A stretch of 64,000 nucleotides of DNA from Phycisphaerales bacterium (lineage in GTDB: Bacteria; Planctomycetota; Phycisphaerae; UBA1845; UTPLA1). The translations under genes were made by a program, and so were the position numbers. Positions 1 through 7,945 of this stretch are shown here, in pieces. The DNA is taken from positions 62,001 to 126,000 of the forward strand of contig JAKSDK010001569.1 in the NCBI GenBank assembly GCA_022360095.1. Direction: 5' to 3'. Every line of letters begins with the position of its first letter. Position 1 is the first letter of the stretch. A model generated the notes under the pieces. The model saw nothing but the letters and a program-made list of their open reading frames with translations, made no database searches and was not told where the DNA came from.

Positions 1-1416
1 GAGCCCGTGTTCCTGCACCTCAAGTTGGTTCGGATGTTGGGCCATGCCGGCAGTGACATGGAAGCGTCCTACCGGAGTCTGGAGGAAATCGAGGCGGCGG
101 AGGCGGAAGATCCTCTATTGCAATCAGCGCGAACAGTCCTGAAGCACGGCCTAATGACCGCGACTCAAATACTCGCTCAGTATGAGGCGATTCGCGAACA
201 GACGTCCTCGGCGGCAACCAAGGCCGCTTCCCGTCCACGACTGAACAGCGCGGCAGAGGTGATGGAGGCGCTGGCCCCCTGCCATCCGGAACGCGTACAC
301 CAAGAAGCGACTCGCGCGGACTATCAGGCGCGCCGTATCGATGTTTTTGGAAGCGAGGAAAGGTTGCCTGAGAAGTCGCAGCCACGGCATTTGGCCGTAC
401 AAATCAATCACGCGCTTTTCGATGTGATGGCCAAGTATCCGGAGTGTGTCGTCTTCGGCGAGGATGTTGCGACCAAAGGCGGCGTTTACCATGTGATGGC
501 CGGCCTGCACAAGCGCTTCAAGTTCGGACGCGTCTTCAATACGCAGCTGGACGAGCAAACGATTCTGGGACTCGCCCAAGGCGCCGGTTATATGGGCCTC
601 CTTCCGATTCCCGAGATTCAATACCTCGCTTACTTTCATAATGCCTGCGATCAGGTTCGCGGCGAGGCCTGTTCGATGCAGTTTTTTTCGAACGATCAGT
701 TTCGTAATCCGATGGTCATTCGCATCGCCTCGCTGGCCTATCAAAAGGGGTTTGGCGGACACTTCCACAACGACAACAGCATCGCCGCCCTTCGGGATAT
801 CCCGGGGCTGATTCTCGCGTGCCCGTCGCGAGGCGACGATGCTGCAGGGATGCTTCGGACTGCCGCAGCCCTGTCAAAAATAGACGGCCGTGTTGTTGCA
901 TTTCTGGAGCCGATCGCTCTGTATATGACGAAGGACCTTTATGAAAAAGGAGATAGCGGCTGGTTGTTCCCCTACCCGGAGCCGGACCGAGCCGTTCCGT
1001 TGGGTGAAGGCCGGGTTTATCACGAGGACGCGAGTGATCTTGTGATTATCACTTTCGGGAACGGCGTTCATCTGTCTTTGAGGGCCGCGAAAGTGCTGAA
1101 GGAGCGATATGATATCAATGCGAGAATCATCGACCTGCGATGGTTGGGTCCCCTGAATCACAAGTTTATCGCACAACATGTAGATGATTGTCGATATTCA
1201 CTCGTCGTCGATGAGGGGCGCCGGACGGGTGGCCTCTCCGAAGCAATCATTACGGGGGTTGTAGAGCACTGCCGAACGCAGCCAATCATCCGTCGTGTCA
1301 CCGGCGAGGATACCTATATTCCGTTGGGGCCCGCAGCCGACAACGTGCTGCCGTCTGAAAATGGAATCATTGATGCCGCGAGGCGTTTGGTGGGGAATCG
1401 GGCCGGTACCGCGTAG
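1..1416 (+). CDS. Fused 2-oxoacid dehydrogenase E1 (alpha tail + beta), 5' partial
   Basis: Thiamine-diphosphate-dependent E1 component of a pyruvate or branched-chain 2-oxoacid dehydrogenase complex, which decarboxylates the 2-oxoacid and passes the acyl group to E2 lipoate. The reading frame is already open at base 1. The first ~65 residues resemble the end of an E1-alpha chain (RMLGHAGSDMEASYRS, then DPLLQSA). After a variable linker of about 60 residues comes a complete E1-beta domain: pyrimidine-binding part with VVFGEDVATKGGVYHVMAGL and TQLDEQTILGLAQGAGYMG, then the transketolase C-terminal domain with VDEGRRTGGLSEAI. Alpha and beta are usually separate genes, so this is a fused form; the thiamine-binding GDG motif would lie upstream of the window. 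Substrate cannot be decided from this part. No E2 or E3 gene follows. High confidence in family. Confidence 0.88.
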   Translation, partial: EPVFLHLKLVRMLGHAGSDMEASYRSLEEIEAAEAEDPLLQSARTVLKHGLMTATQILAQYEAIREQTSSAATKAASRPRLNSAAEVMEALAPCHPERVHQEATRADYQARRIDVFGSEERLPEKSQPRHLAVQINHALFDVMAKYPECVVFGEDVATKGGVYHVMAGLHKRFKFGRVFNTQLDEQTILGLAQGAGYMGLLPIPEIQYLAYFHNACDQVRGEACSMQFFSNDQFRNPMVIRIASLAYQKGFGGHFHNDNSIAALRDIPGLILACPSRGDDAAGMLRTAAALSKIDGRVVAFLEPIALYMTKDLYEKGDSGWLFPYPEPDRAVPLGEGRVYHEDASDLVIITFGNGVHLSLRAAKVLKERYDINARIIDLRWLGPLNHKFIAQHVDDCRYSLVVDEGRRTGGLSEAIITGVVEHCRTQPIIRRVTGEDTYIPLGPAADNVLPSENGIIDAARRLVGNRAGTA

Positions 1417-1432
1417 GTGGCGGGTTTAGTTG

Positions 1433-1759
1433 TTATCGGTAGTCGTCTCCCTCTTCCAGGTCTTCGTCTTCTTCATTGGTGCCGTGTTTCCATGAGTCCG
1501 CCTCGTCCACTTCGTCAATTTCGCGCTCCATGTGCTTGAACATCTTTTCTTGGAGCGGCTGCATGCGCCGGTAGATGTCGAGCGTGGCTTCATAGGCCTT
1601 CACGAGCCGGTCCATCTTGTGGGTCAACTCGCCGGTCTTGAGGAGTTGCCACTTTGCCAGGCACTCCGGCTCCTTGATGTTCGTGAAGGGGTCGCATTTG
1701 AATGTGGCCTGGCCTGTCGGGCCCCGCACGAAGAGTTCGCAATCATGGCACTGCATCAT
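1433..1759 (-). CDS. Small acidic protein with N-terminal CxxC, hypothetical
   Basis: A 108-residue soluble protein that I do not assign a function. It begins MMQCHDCELFVRG and carries further Cys in TFKCDPF and EPECLAKW, so four Cys in the first 35 residues could form a small metal site. The middle is helical and charged (a possible coiled coil around residues 45-80). The tail is very acidic (NEEDEDLEEGDDYR). The start was placed at tandem ATG codons because this gives an N-terminus that begins directly at the Cys motif; a longer frame reaches 1834 but adds an unconvincing tail. It converges on the E1 gene and follows a lipoprotein gene on the same strand. Function unknown. Confidence 0.6.
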   Translation of the reverse strand: MMQCHDCELFVRGPTGQATFKCDPFTNIKEPECLAKWQLLKTGELTHKMDRLVKAYEATLDIYRRMQPLQEKMFKHMEREIDEVDEADSWKHGTNEEDEDLEEGDDYR

Positions 1760-1796
1760 TATATACTTCCGTCTATATTTCAATCCGCGCGGCGAA

Positions 1797-2054
1797 TTAC
1801 CAGAAATAATCTCCGAGGGTGGGCATTCTGTCATTAAATTTTTTGATGTCGGAGCGCCACCACGAATTTATCGCCTCAATTTTTTGGTCAAGCTGCGAAG
1901 GGGCTCTTTCTTCTCGTTTGGCAAGGTCTTGCACGGTCATTTGGAGATGTGCTTCTCTCATTTGGATTCGCCTCTGAGAATAAGGGTCATTTGCGCAGCC
2001 CGAAAGACTGCCACAAAGACCGGCCAAAACAAGAATGACGAACCATCGTTGCAT
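1797..2054 (-). CDS. Small lipoprotein, hypothetical
   Basis: An 85-residue predicted lipoprotein. MQRWFVILVLAGLCGSLSGC gives a basic N-terminus, hydrophobic core and a lipobox ending in Cys20, so it should be lipidated and membrane-attached. The mature part is short, charged and probably helical (REAHLQMTVQDLAKREER), ending in GDYFW. AGGAG lies seven bases before the ATG, which supports this start over a longer frame. It is transcribed toward the CxxC protein gene, 37 bases away, and the two may be co-transcribed. No domain is recognised. Confidence 0.6.
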   Translation of the reverse strand: MQRWFVILVLAGLCGSLSGCANDPYSQRRIQMREAHLQMTVQDLAKREERAPSQLDQKIEAINSWWRSDIKKFNDRMPTLGDYFW

Positions 2055-2347
2055 ATTGGTCTCCTGAATTGGGCCCCGTCGCGGTTTCCGGATTATGTTA
2101 GCACGAAAGAGTTGATTCCGGCCGAGATCGTAGATATTTTTCTCGGATTCGTCTTGTTGGCGCAAAAACAGCGCCTGCTCGATTCCATTTAGTGGCTGTG
2201 ATTGTTATCGGGCCATCTTTTGTTTTTTGTGAAAAGGATTGTTGGTGGAGGATTTGTGGGCCCTGCTTTCTTGGCCCCCTCTCTGGCAGTATTGATAATG
2301 ACAATGGCCGTGACTAGGATGGTGGCCGCTTGCGAATACTCGCGGCT

Positions 2348-2363
2348 TGTTCCACGTGGAACT
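2348..2363. promoter_or_regulatory. parS: parS-like centromere site upstream of parB
   Basis: TGTTCCACGTGGAACT contains a perfect 14-bp palindrome (GTTCCACGTGGAAC) and matches the gamma-proteobacterial form of the parS site at 15 of 16 positions. It lies 43 bp before the parB start. ParB binds such sites, loads with CTP and spreads to build the partition complex. Identification rests on the sequence and on its position beside parB. Confidence 0.85.
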
Positions 2364-2406
2364 TGCGTGGAATTACATTGGTTTCTCCCACCACGGAGGG
2401 CGTCTC

Positions 2407-3357
2407 ATGTCTAAAGCGAATAAGCGACTCGGGCGAGGCTTGTCGTCGTTGATCTCCGGAGATTTGGGGCACACAAGTCCTGCTGGTGCCGTTATTCCCA
2501 GCCAGCAAGCAGAACCAGCGGCGGTCGGTTCAATGCTTAGCCAGGAAGGTGGCGCCACACCTCAACGGCTGCTCATGATCCACGTGGAACGTATTCGTCA
2601 AAACCCAATGCAACCACGAAAGGAGTTTGACCCTGATCTACTCGCCACACTTGCTGACTCACTAAGGCGCCGGGGGGCCCTGCAGCCGGTGGTTGTCCGT
2701 GCTGTTGGGGACGGATATGAGCTGGTCGCGGGTGAACGCCGTCTTCGTGCGGCCCGTTTGGCGGAGTTGTCGGAGATTCCCGCCATTGTCCGCAGTGTCC
2801 CCGATGATCAGCTTCTTGAGCTTGCGCTCGTCGAAAACATTCATCGTGCAGACCTAAACCCCGTGGAACGTGCAAGAGCCTATCAAATGCTCCACCAAAA
2901 GCACGCCCTTTCTCATGAGGAAATCGGGGCCCGGGTGGGGGAGGATCGTGCCACGGTCACCAACTACATTCGGCTGCTGTCGCTTCACGAAGATGTTCTC
3001 GAAATGGTGGCCAAAGGTGAACTGACGGCCGGGCATGCCAAAGCGATTCTGGGATCGTCGGACAGGAATGCCCAGCGGCAGTTCGCTCACCAGATTGTCC
3101 GCGAAAGCTGGTCCGTGCGCAGGGCAGAAGCCGAAATCTCGCAGGCGTCCAAGAAAAGCAAGGGAGAGAAGATAAAAGCCGAGAAGCGGCCCGCAGTTGT
3201 TGACATGGAGCATCGCCTGAAGGCCGCCGTTGGGACACGGGTGTCAATTTTGGAAGGTCGTCGGCGGAATGCAGGCAAGCTGGTCATAGAGTATTACAAT
3301 CTAGATGATTTTGAGCGGATTACGAAACTGCTGGGGGTTGATGCGGAAGGTCCGTAG
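2407..3357 (+). CDS. parB: Chromosome partitioning protein ParB/Spo0J
   Basis: CTP-dependent DNA clamp that binds parS and spreads to build the chromosome partition complex. 316 residues, normal for the family. It has the ParA-stimulating N-terminal peptide (RLGRGLSSLI, residues 7-16), a long linker, the ParB nuclease-like/CTPase domain with HVERIRQNPMQPR (59-71), the GERRLR box (109-114) and ENIHRADLNP (143-152). A helix-turn-helix follows (about 168-190), then LTAGHAKAIL and a C-terminal dimerisation segment (KLVIEYYNLDDFERITKLLG). The start is ATG after GGAGGG; the frame is open further upstream but the extra residues run through the parS site and are not ParB-like. ParA is not adjacent: the preceding genes are on the other strand, so parA must be elsewhere. 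A second parS-like palindrome lies inside this gene. Confidence 0.95.
   Translation: MSKANKRLGRGLSSLISGDLGHTSPAGAVIPSQQAEPAAVGSMLSQEGGATPQRLLMIHVERIRQNPMQPRKEFDPDLLATLADSLRRRGALQPVVVRAVGDGYELVAGERRLRAARLAELSEIPAIVRSVPDDQLLELALVENIHRADLNPVERARAYQMLHQKHALSHEEIGARVGEDRATVTNYIRLLSLHEDVLEMVAKGELTAGHAKAILGSSDRNAQRQFAHQIVRESWSVRRAEAEISQASKKSKGEKIKAEKRPAVVDMEHRLKAAVGTRVSILEGRRRNAGKLVIEYYNLDDFERITKLLGVDAEGP
2576..2591. promoter_or_regulatory. parS: Second parS-like site inside parB
   Basis: TGATCCACGTGGAACG has the 12-bp parS core TCCACGTGGAAC and differs from the upstream site at two of 16 bases. It lies in the codons for residues 57-62 of ParB (MIHVER), a segment that is conserved for protein reasons. 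The site may therefore be functional or partly a by-product of coding. A parS inside or near parB is known in other bacteria. Confidence 0.6.
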
Positions 3358-3413
3358 AAACGACCCGCAAGATTTATACAAATGTCTATTTTTCGCCGTC
3401 GAAGGGCAGAGTT

Positions 3414-4193
3414 TTGAATCGTTCCAAAGCAGAGAATGTCAAGCCTTCAAGATCGGGAGGGTTTTGGGGGCCGGTGCTTGTGTCGCTTTGCGCCTGCGTA
3501 TTAACGGTGTCCATCGCAGGTTCCGCCGTGTTTTTGGCCTGGCGCGCCTACAGTCACCATCAACTTAAGAAAGACCTTGAGGTCATTATTTCATCGCTTG
3601 AAAATCGAACGGCCGCAGAGCTTGAGGATCGGGTGACCCTTCTCAAGGCCCGCCCGAAGTTGGCCGCGTATGTGCTTCCGGAGGTGGCCGGCAGCATGGT
3701 CGCTTCTCGTTCGGAACGGCAGCAGTGGGCGACCATTCAGATTTCGCGCGCATTCCTGGACAATCCGCAAATAGAGAAGGCCCTGCTCCAGCTTCGTCAC
3801 GACGCCCGAGAAAACATCGCGGCGGCGGCGGTCGAGGCGCTCAGCGAGCTTGAGCCGCCGTCTCGGGCGGCCAAAGTGATGGGGCAATGTCTGGTGGAGG
3901 GGCAGGCCGCGGCTGCGGATGAGGCATGTGCCGCGCTGTATCGGTTGGGCTCCGCAGGCCGAGCGGAAATGGAAAGGCGACTGCCCGAAATTTCGGTCGG
4001 GAGGCGGATCTGGTTGGTCCGATATATTGTTGCAGTAGAGGGTCCGCATCAACACGTTTGGCTAAGGATGTTGAGTGCGGATCAAGAAGAGCGAGTACGC
4101 ACGGCTGCCGATGAAGCACTGGGGCGTCTTGTTTCGAGCCCAAAGGCCTTGAGTGATGAAGCCGAACCGTCGCTCGTGGCTGCCCCCGGTTGA
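3414..4193 (+). CDS. Membrane-anchored HEAT-like repeat protein
   Basis: A 259-residue protein with one N-terminal membrane segment (about residues 17-43, WGPVLVSLCACVLTVSIAGS) and a helical body made of Ala/Leu/Glu-rich pairs (ENIAAAAVEALSELEPPSRA; AADEACAALYRLGS; ERVRTAADEALGRLV). This pattern fits HEAT/PBS-lyase-type repeats, a protein-binding scaffold. The body probably faces the periplasm. TTG was taken as start, preceded by GAAGGG; no better start lies before the membrane segment. It follows parB by 56 bases and precedes a DedA gene on the same strand. No enzyme motif is visible. Confidence 0.6.
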   Translation: MNRSKAENVKPSRSGGFWGPVLVSLCACVLTVSIAGSAVFLAWRAYSHHQLKKDLEVIISSLENRTAAELEDRVTLLKARPKLAAYVLPEVAGSMVASRSERQQWATIQISRAFLDNPQIEKALLQLRHDARENIAAAAVEALSELEPPSRAAKVMGQCLVEGQAAAADEACAALYRLGSAGRAEMERRLPEISVGRRIWLVRYIVAVEGPHQHVWLRMLSADQEERVRTAADEALGRLVSSPKALSDEAEPSLVAAPG

Positions 4194-4231
4194 CGCAGGT
4201 TCTTGTTTATTTTCGATCACCGGAGTGATCC

Positions 4232-5020
4232 GTGGAAGGGATATTTCTGGATTTTCTGAGCCGCGCCTCCTACTTGGGTCTTTTCGCGGTTCTTATTGCG
4301 GCCGGATTCGGCCTGCCGCTTCCCGAAGACATTCCTCTGATCATCGCCGGCCTAATCGTTCGGCATACCCACGGAGATGACATCCAGCCCCTGGTGTTGA
4401 TGATCCTCACCGGCTTTGCAGGAGTGATGATTGGAGACTCCTGTCTATTTTATTTGGGCAGGAAGTACGGCGCCGGAATTGTTGAAAAACGATGGTTTCG
4501 GAAGATCGCCAAGCCCTGGCTGCTGGAGAAGGCCCGGGACAAATTTGAGAACCACGGCGCCAAAATCCTGTTTGCGGCGCGCTTCATGCCCGGGATTCGC
4601 GCGGTCATGTTCCTCACGGCCGGTGTCTTTCGCGTGCCTTACTGGAAGCTTCTGGTATTCGACGGCTCGGCCGCTTTGTTTTCCGTGCCGGCCTGGATCT
4701 GGGCCGGTTGGTATTTCAGCGAAAAGATCAAAGTGGTCTTCGACAGCGCTCGGATCGGCTCGTTCGTGCTCGGCGGCGTGTTGGTCGGCAGTTTGATCGC
4801 CTGGGGATTCTGGGAGTATTACCATAATCTGAGGAAGAAAAACCGACCTCCGGAGATCTTGGTCGAGTCGCCTTCGGGCATTCTTGAAGAAGCGACGGCG
4901 TCACTTGAGAGCCAGTCGGGCCCCGGAGAACCGGCGGAAAACCATCCGGAGCTGTCGGCCGCCGGGAATTCGATCATCGACAACAAAACCCGCCCATCAA
5001 AAGTCGCCTCGGGTTCATAA
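4232..5020 (+). CDS. DedA family membrane protein
   Basis: Polytopic inner-membrane protein of the DedA/SNARE-associated family, whose characterised members flip or transport lipids such as undecaprenyl phosphate. 262 residues. Recognisable features are GFGLPLPEDIPLIIAG near the N-terminus, GVMIGDSCLFYLGRKYG (about 68-84), and FAARFMPGIRAVMFLTAG (about 113-131) with the conserved Arg residues, then two further membrane spans ending about residue 197. The C-terminal ~65 residues are a hydrophilic, Glu/Ser/Pro-rich tail beyond the usual length. GTG start with GGAG upstream. It follows the HEAT-like gene by 38 bases. Exact substrate unknown. Confidence 0.88.
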   Translation: MEGIFLDFLSRASYLGLFAVLIAAGFGLPLPEDIPLIIAGLIVRHTHGDDIQPLVLMILTGFAGVMIGDSCLFYLGRKYGAGIVEKRWFRKIAKPWLLEKARDKFENHGAKILFAARFMPGIRAVMFLTAGVFRVPYWKLLVFDGSAALFSVPAWIWAGWYFSEKIKVVFDSARIGSFVLGGVLVGSLIAWGFWEYYHNLRKKNRPPEILVESPSGILEEATASLESQSGPGEPAENHPELSAAGNSIIDNKTRPSKVASGS

Positions 5021-5202
5021 GACGCGCGACATGTTGACCAAACGCTGTGCCCAAGCGTTCCGGCGATCAACGTGAGTCTCGTTCGCTGCGCCCGTGACGG
5101 GCAGCTTCCCCCTGTCATGAGCTTGTTGTATGATTTGTCAAAAGATAAAAGACTACCGAGTGGTTGGCTTGATCGAGTGACGGCGATGGGAAGGAGATTC
5201 AG

Positions 5203-5490
5203 TTGCCGACGCCTGCGGACAAAATCATGTTTGAAATCTATCGCGAAGCCGAGTACGACCGGCAGTTTCGCGTCGTGTATTTCACCGAGCTTGACGACCA
5301 TAACAAGGAGAAGGAAATCGGCCGGGCCATGGCGGGGGAACATTTCTACGACGGCTTCATCCGGGAGCTTCGCAAGGAACCGGGAAAACGTAAGATCGAC
5401 GAAATCATTCAGCGCATGAACGACGGCGAGTCCTTGAGTGTTTCCGACGTGGAGCGAGAGCTTGCGGAAATCGACGTCTTATCAAGTTAG
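5203..5490 (+). CDS. Conserved-looking small protein, hypothetical
   Basis: A 95-residue, strongly charged soluble protein (MPTPADKIMFEIYREAEYDR). It starts at TTG, with AGGAG eight bases upstream in GAAGGAGATTCAG, a clear ribosome site that decides the start. Residues 20-40 may form beta strands (FRVVYFTELDDHNKEKEIGRAM), followed by helices with many Glu and Lys. No Cys, no membrane segment and no recognised domain. It lies 99 bases before the transaldolase-like gene on the same strand. Function unknown. Confidence 0.6.
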   Translation: MPTPADKIMFEIYREAEYDRQFRVVYFTELDDHNKEKEIGRAMAGEHFYDGFIRELRKEPGKRKIDEIIQRMNDGESLSVSDVERELAEIDVLSS

Positions 5491-5589
5491 CGGGGCGACA
5501 CCGATTCGCATTCTTTTTCCGACGCGTTAAAATAACGAATGAAATATTCATGAAAGCCAACGCCTGGAATCCGGGAGTGATCTGAAGCC

Positions 5590-6234
5590 ATGAAATTCTT
5601 TCTCGATACGGCGAATCTGGATGAGTTGCAGGCCGGCGCGGCCATGGGCATCGTCGACGGCGTGACGACAAACCCCAGCCTGGTGGCCAAAGAGGGTAAG
5701 GACTTTAAGACGCTCGTCGGGCAGATCTGCGAGATCATCCCGGGTCCGGTGTCGGCGGAAGTCGTGTCAACGGATTGTGAGGGGATGGTCAAGGAAGCGC
5801 GCGAGCTGGTCAAGATCGCGGATAATATCATCATAAAGCTGCCGACCATTCCCGAAGGCGTCAAGGCTTTGAAGATCTGTGTGGAAGAAGGCATGAAGGT
5901 CAATTGCACGTTGATCTTCCAGCCGCTCCAAGCGCTGATTGTGGCCAAGGCCGGGGCGACCTATTGTTCGCCGTTCCTCGGCCGGCTGGACGACATCGGT
6001 CATGATGGGATGGGACTGATCGAAGAAATCCGTTTGATCTACGACAACTACGGCTTTAAGACCGAGATTCTTGCCGCGAGTCTTCGACATCCGTTGCACG
6101 TTGTGCAAGCGGCCAAAGCCGGGGCGGACATCGGGACGATGCCTTTCAAGGTTTTCGGCCAGATGTTGAACCATCCGTTGACCGACATCGGTCTGGAGAG
6201 GTTTCTCGCCGATTTCAAGAAGCTGCAATCATGA
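5590..6234 (+). CDS. Transaldolase / fructose-6-phosphate aldolase-like protein
   Basis: Small class I aldolase of the TalC/FSA/MipB group, 214 residues as usual for the family. It has [13 protein letters not shown] at the start, [14 protein letters not shown] (23-36), the Schiff-base lysine Lys83 in [12 protein letters not shown], and [35 protein letters not shown] barrel fold is expected. Family members act either as transaldolase in the non-oxidative pentose phosphate pathway or as fructose-6-phosphate aldolase. The QPLQA segment (usually FSxxQA) cannot by itself separate the two, and I would call it probable transaldolase. Cytoplasmic. It is a single-gene unit; the next 230 bases downstream hold no convincing gene. 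Confidence 0.9.
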   Translation: MKFFLDTANLDELQAGAAMGIVDGVTTNPSLVAKEGKDFKTLVGQICEIIPGPVSAEVVSTDCEGMVKEARELVKIADNIIIKLPTIPEGVKALKICVEEGMKVNCTLIFQPLQALIVAKAGATYCSPFLGRLDDIGHDGMGLIEEIRLIYDNYGFKTEILAASLRHPLHVVQAAKAGADIGTMPFKVFGQMLNHPLTDIGLERFLADFKKLQS

Positions 6235-6404
6235 CAGCATGATTGTTTGCGCGACTGTTCCAAAAGATTGAGATCGCGACGGTCCTGTCTTCGCGTGAAT
6301 CCGATGGCCCAATCTGCTAACACCGACGGACTTTACCGTGCACGGTGGATCTAAGAACGCCGCTCAAGCCTGAGAGAGTGCTAGGTGGCGGAATGGAGTA
6401 AGTT

Positions 6405-6425
6405 GGTGGCGCCTCCGGCGCCACC
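6405..6425. repeat. Perfect 9-bp stem-loop
   Basis: GGTGGCGCC-TCC-GGCGCCACC forms a perfect 9-bp GC-rich hairpin with a three-base loop. No T-run follows on either side (CAAGAAGG to the right, AACTTACT on the reverse strand), so it is not a standard intrinsic terminator. It lies between the transaldolase gene and a decayed membrane-protease gene. The rest of 6235-6463 holds nothing else I recognise. Confidence 0.5.
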
Positions 6426-6463
6426 CAAGAAGGAGTTAGTTATTTCCGGCATTTCTGATTGCC

Positions 6464-6901
6464 GTGTTGATCACTGTTGCAATCGTACTGATTCCGTTTC
6501 GCGGAATCTGGGACAGCCCTGCGAGTCTGCTGCTCGCCGGCATTTCAGCGGTCCTGCTTGGGATTCTGACGTTCACCGTCAAGCAGCTCCGCGCTTTGGC
6601 GGCCGTCGCATTGGTGATGATCGCCTGGCAGGCGATGATGGCTGTCGAGCAGCGCCATCTTCCGGAAGGCTTTCAGGGGCTCGCTCCGCATCGCGTCAAT
6701 GACCTGTCTTCCGGCCTTTAACTTCTCGCGCTACGGTTCGCGATGTTAGGCGGTTTTCCGAACGGCTGGTTTGGCACATCGCTTCTTTCGCTTGGCGGGT
6801 TCTTCCTTGGCTACTTCGTCCTCGTCCAAAGGGGCATTTCCGCGGCCGTGCTCTGGCACATGCTGATGGACATCGTGATTTTGTCGTTCGTACTGAAGTG
6901 A
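6464..6901 (+). pseudogene. Remnant of a CPBP-type intramembrane protease
   Basis: Two hydrophobic stretches lie in one frame, split by a TAA at 6719-6721. The first (85 codons) has three membrane-like segments (ITVAIVLIPF, LLLAGISAVLLGIL, AAVALVMIAWQAMM). The second continues LLALRFAMLGGFPNGWFGTS and then LLSLGGFFLGYFVLVQR and ISAAVLWHMLMDIVI. The last part looks like the C-terminal half of a CPBP (Abi/CaaX-type) glutamic protease, including the HxxxD-type end motif. The first catalytic motif (EExxxR) and the usual spacing are missing, so besides the stop codon there has probably been a deletion. No good ribosome site precedes the second part. The assignment to CPBP rests on the C-terminal 50 residues only. 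Confidence 0.4.
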
Positions 6902-7010
6902 ACGCGCGTGGTGTCGGAAAAAGGCCGTTGGGTGGGTTCTACGCGCCTCGGTCTACTCGGAAAAATATTTGAAGGGGCCTACAATGGCCGGGGTTTAGGA
7001 GAACGATGTT

Positions 7011-7394
7011 ATGTCGAAGAAGACCGTTGCCATCATCGGTGCGTCCGCGGACCGGCGCAAATTCAGCAACAAATCGGTTCGCGCTCATGTGCAGCAGAAC
7101 TGGGAGGTATACCCTGTCAATCCGAAAGGCGGAGAAATAGAGGGCCTCAAGGCCTATTCGTCGGTTTCGGATATTCCTGTTTCATTGGATCGTGTCACGA
7201 TCTATCTTCCGCCGAAACTGGGTGTTCAGCTGCTGCCGTCCATCGCGTCGGTGGAGCCGGGGGAGTTCATGGTGAACCCCGGCGCGGAAAGCGATGAATT
7301 GATTCAGGAATCCCGGAAACTCGGGCTGGAGCCCAAACTGGCATGCAGCATCGTGAACATCGGGCTGTCGCCGGCGCAGTTTCCGGATGAGTAA
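7011..7394 (+). CDS. CoA-binding domain protein (YccU-like)
   Basis: A 127-residue protein consisting of one Rossmann-type CoA-binding domain. It starts MSKKTVAIIGASADRRKFSNKS, in which VAIIGASADRRK is the nucleotide-binding loop. Further marks are YPVNPKGGEIEGLKAYSSVSDIP, DRVTIYLPP and FMVNPGAESDELI, all typical of the stand-alone CoA_binding_2 family. AGGAG sits eight bases before the ATG. The family is widespread; its cellular role is poorly defined. It has a Cys in the C-terminal segment (KLACSIVNIG). Followed 74 bases later by a zinc-ribbon membrane protein. Confidence 0.85.
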   Translation: MSKKTVAIIGASADRRKFSNKSVRAHVQQNWEVYPVNPKGGEIEGLKAYSSVSDIPVSLDRVTIYLPPKLGVQLLPSIASVEPGEFMVNPGAESDELIQESRKLGLEPKLACSIVNIGLSPAQFPDE

Positions 7395-7468
7395 ATGGCC
7401 GTTTGAAACCTGGCGGAGTAAACTGATGGGCGATCAAAGTTGGCGACCACTCCATTGAACGGTGTCAT

Positions 7469-7945
7469 GTGGGTATCTTCGGAATTGTCATCGCCGTGAT
7501 ATTGTTCGGCTGCCTTGCCGGCGGTGTGTATCTGATCGTGACATCGCGCCGCCAAACCGGGTCCGTGCATGCTCCGCGTTGTGGCCGTTGTGGCTACAAC
7601 TTGACGGGCTCGCCGTCGAATCGTTGTCCTGAGTGTGGTTGCTTGTTCATTGAAGCCGGCGTTGTCGTCAGTTCGCGCGCGCGCTCGGGAGGTCGGCGCG
7701 TGGTCGGGTTTGTGTTGGTGATCGCTTCGTTGTTCATGCTTGGTTTGGGCAGCTTCTCCGCGGTGCTTTACCTAAGGGCCTCAAGAGCGCAGGCCAGGGC
7801 CGTACAGCAACGGGCAATTGCAACGCAACAACTTCTGGACTATCAGCAACAGTTATTATCCGATGCAAAAGCCGCGCGGGGCGAGCCCTCTACGACATCT
7901 GCGCCGGCCGACGACGCCGAATCCATTCAAAATTCTACCCCATGA
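7469..7945 (+). CDS. Membrane protein with zinc ribbon (CGRCGYNL type)
   Basis: A 158-residue protein with an N-terminal membrane segment (residues 3-24), then a four-Cys zinc ribbon CGRCGYNLTGSPSNRCPECG (about 38-57), then a second membrane segment (about 78-102), then a helical tail rich in Ala and Gln that may form a coiled coil (about 105-135). The ribbon on a membrane protein is very common in planctomycetes; its function is not known. GTG start, no strong ribosome site. Its TGA overlaps the ATG of the next gene by four bases (ATGA), so the two are translationally coupled. Confidence 0.65.
   Translation: MGIFGIVIAVILFGCLAGGVYLIVTSRRQTGSVHAPRCGRCGYNLTGSPSNRCPECGCLFIEAGVVVSSRARSGGRRVVGFVLVIASLFMLGLGSFSAVLYLRASRAQARAVQQRAIATQQLLDYQQQLLSDAKAARGEPSTTSAPADDAESIQNSTP

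Noticed and set aside
2055-2406. Replication origin next to parB.
   Set aside because: Apart from the parS-like site, no cluster of DnaA boxes and no dnaA gene is visible; nearness to the origin remains a guess.
6381-6445. Sequence GGTGGCGGAATGG resembles the start of a tRNA-Leu.
   Set aside because: No acceptor-stem pairing, no T-loop GGTTCRA and no anticodon arm follow; the hairpin after it is a simple 9-bp palindrome.
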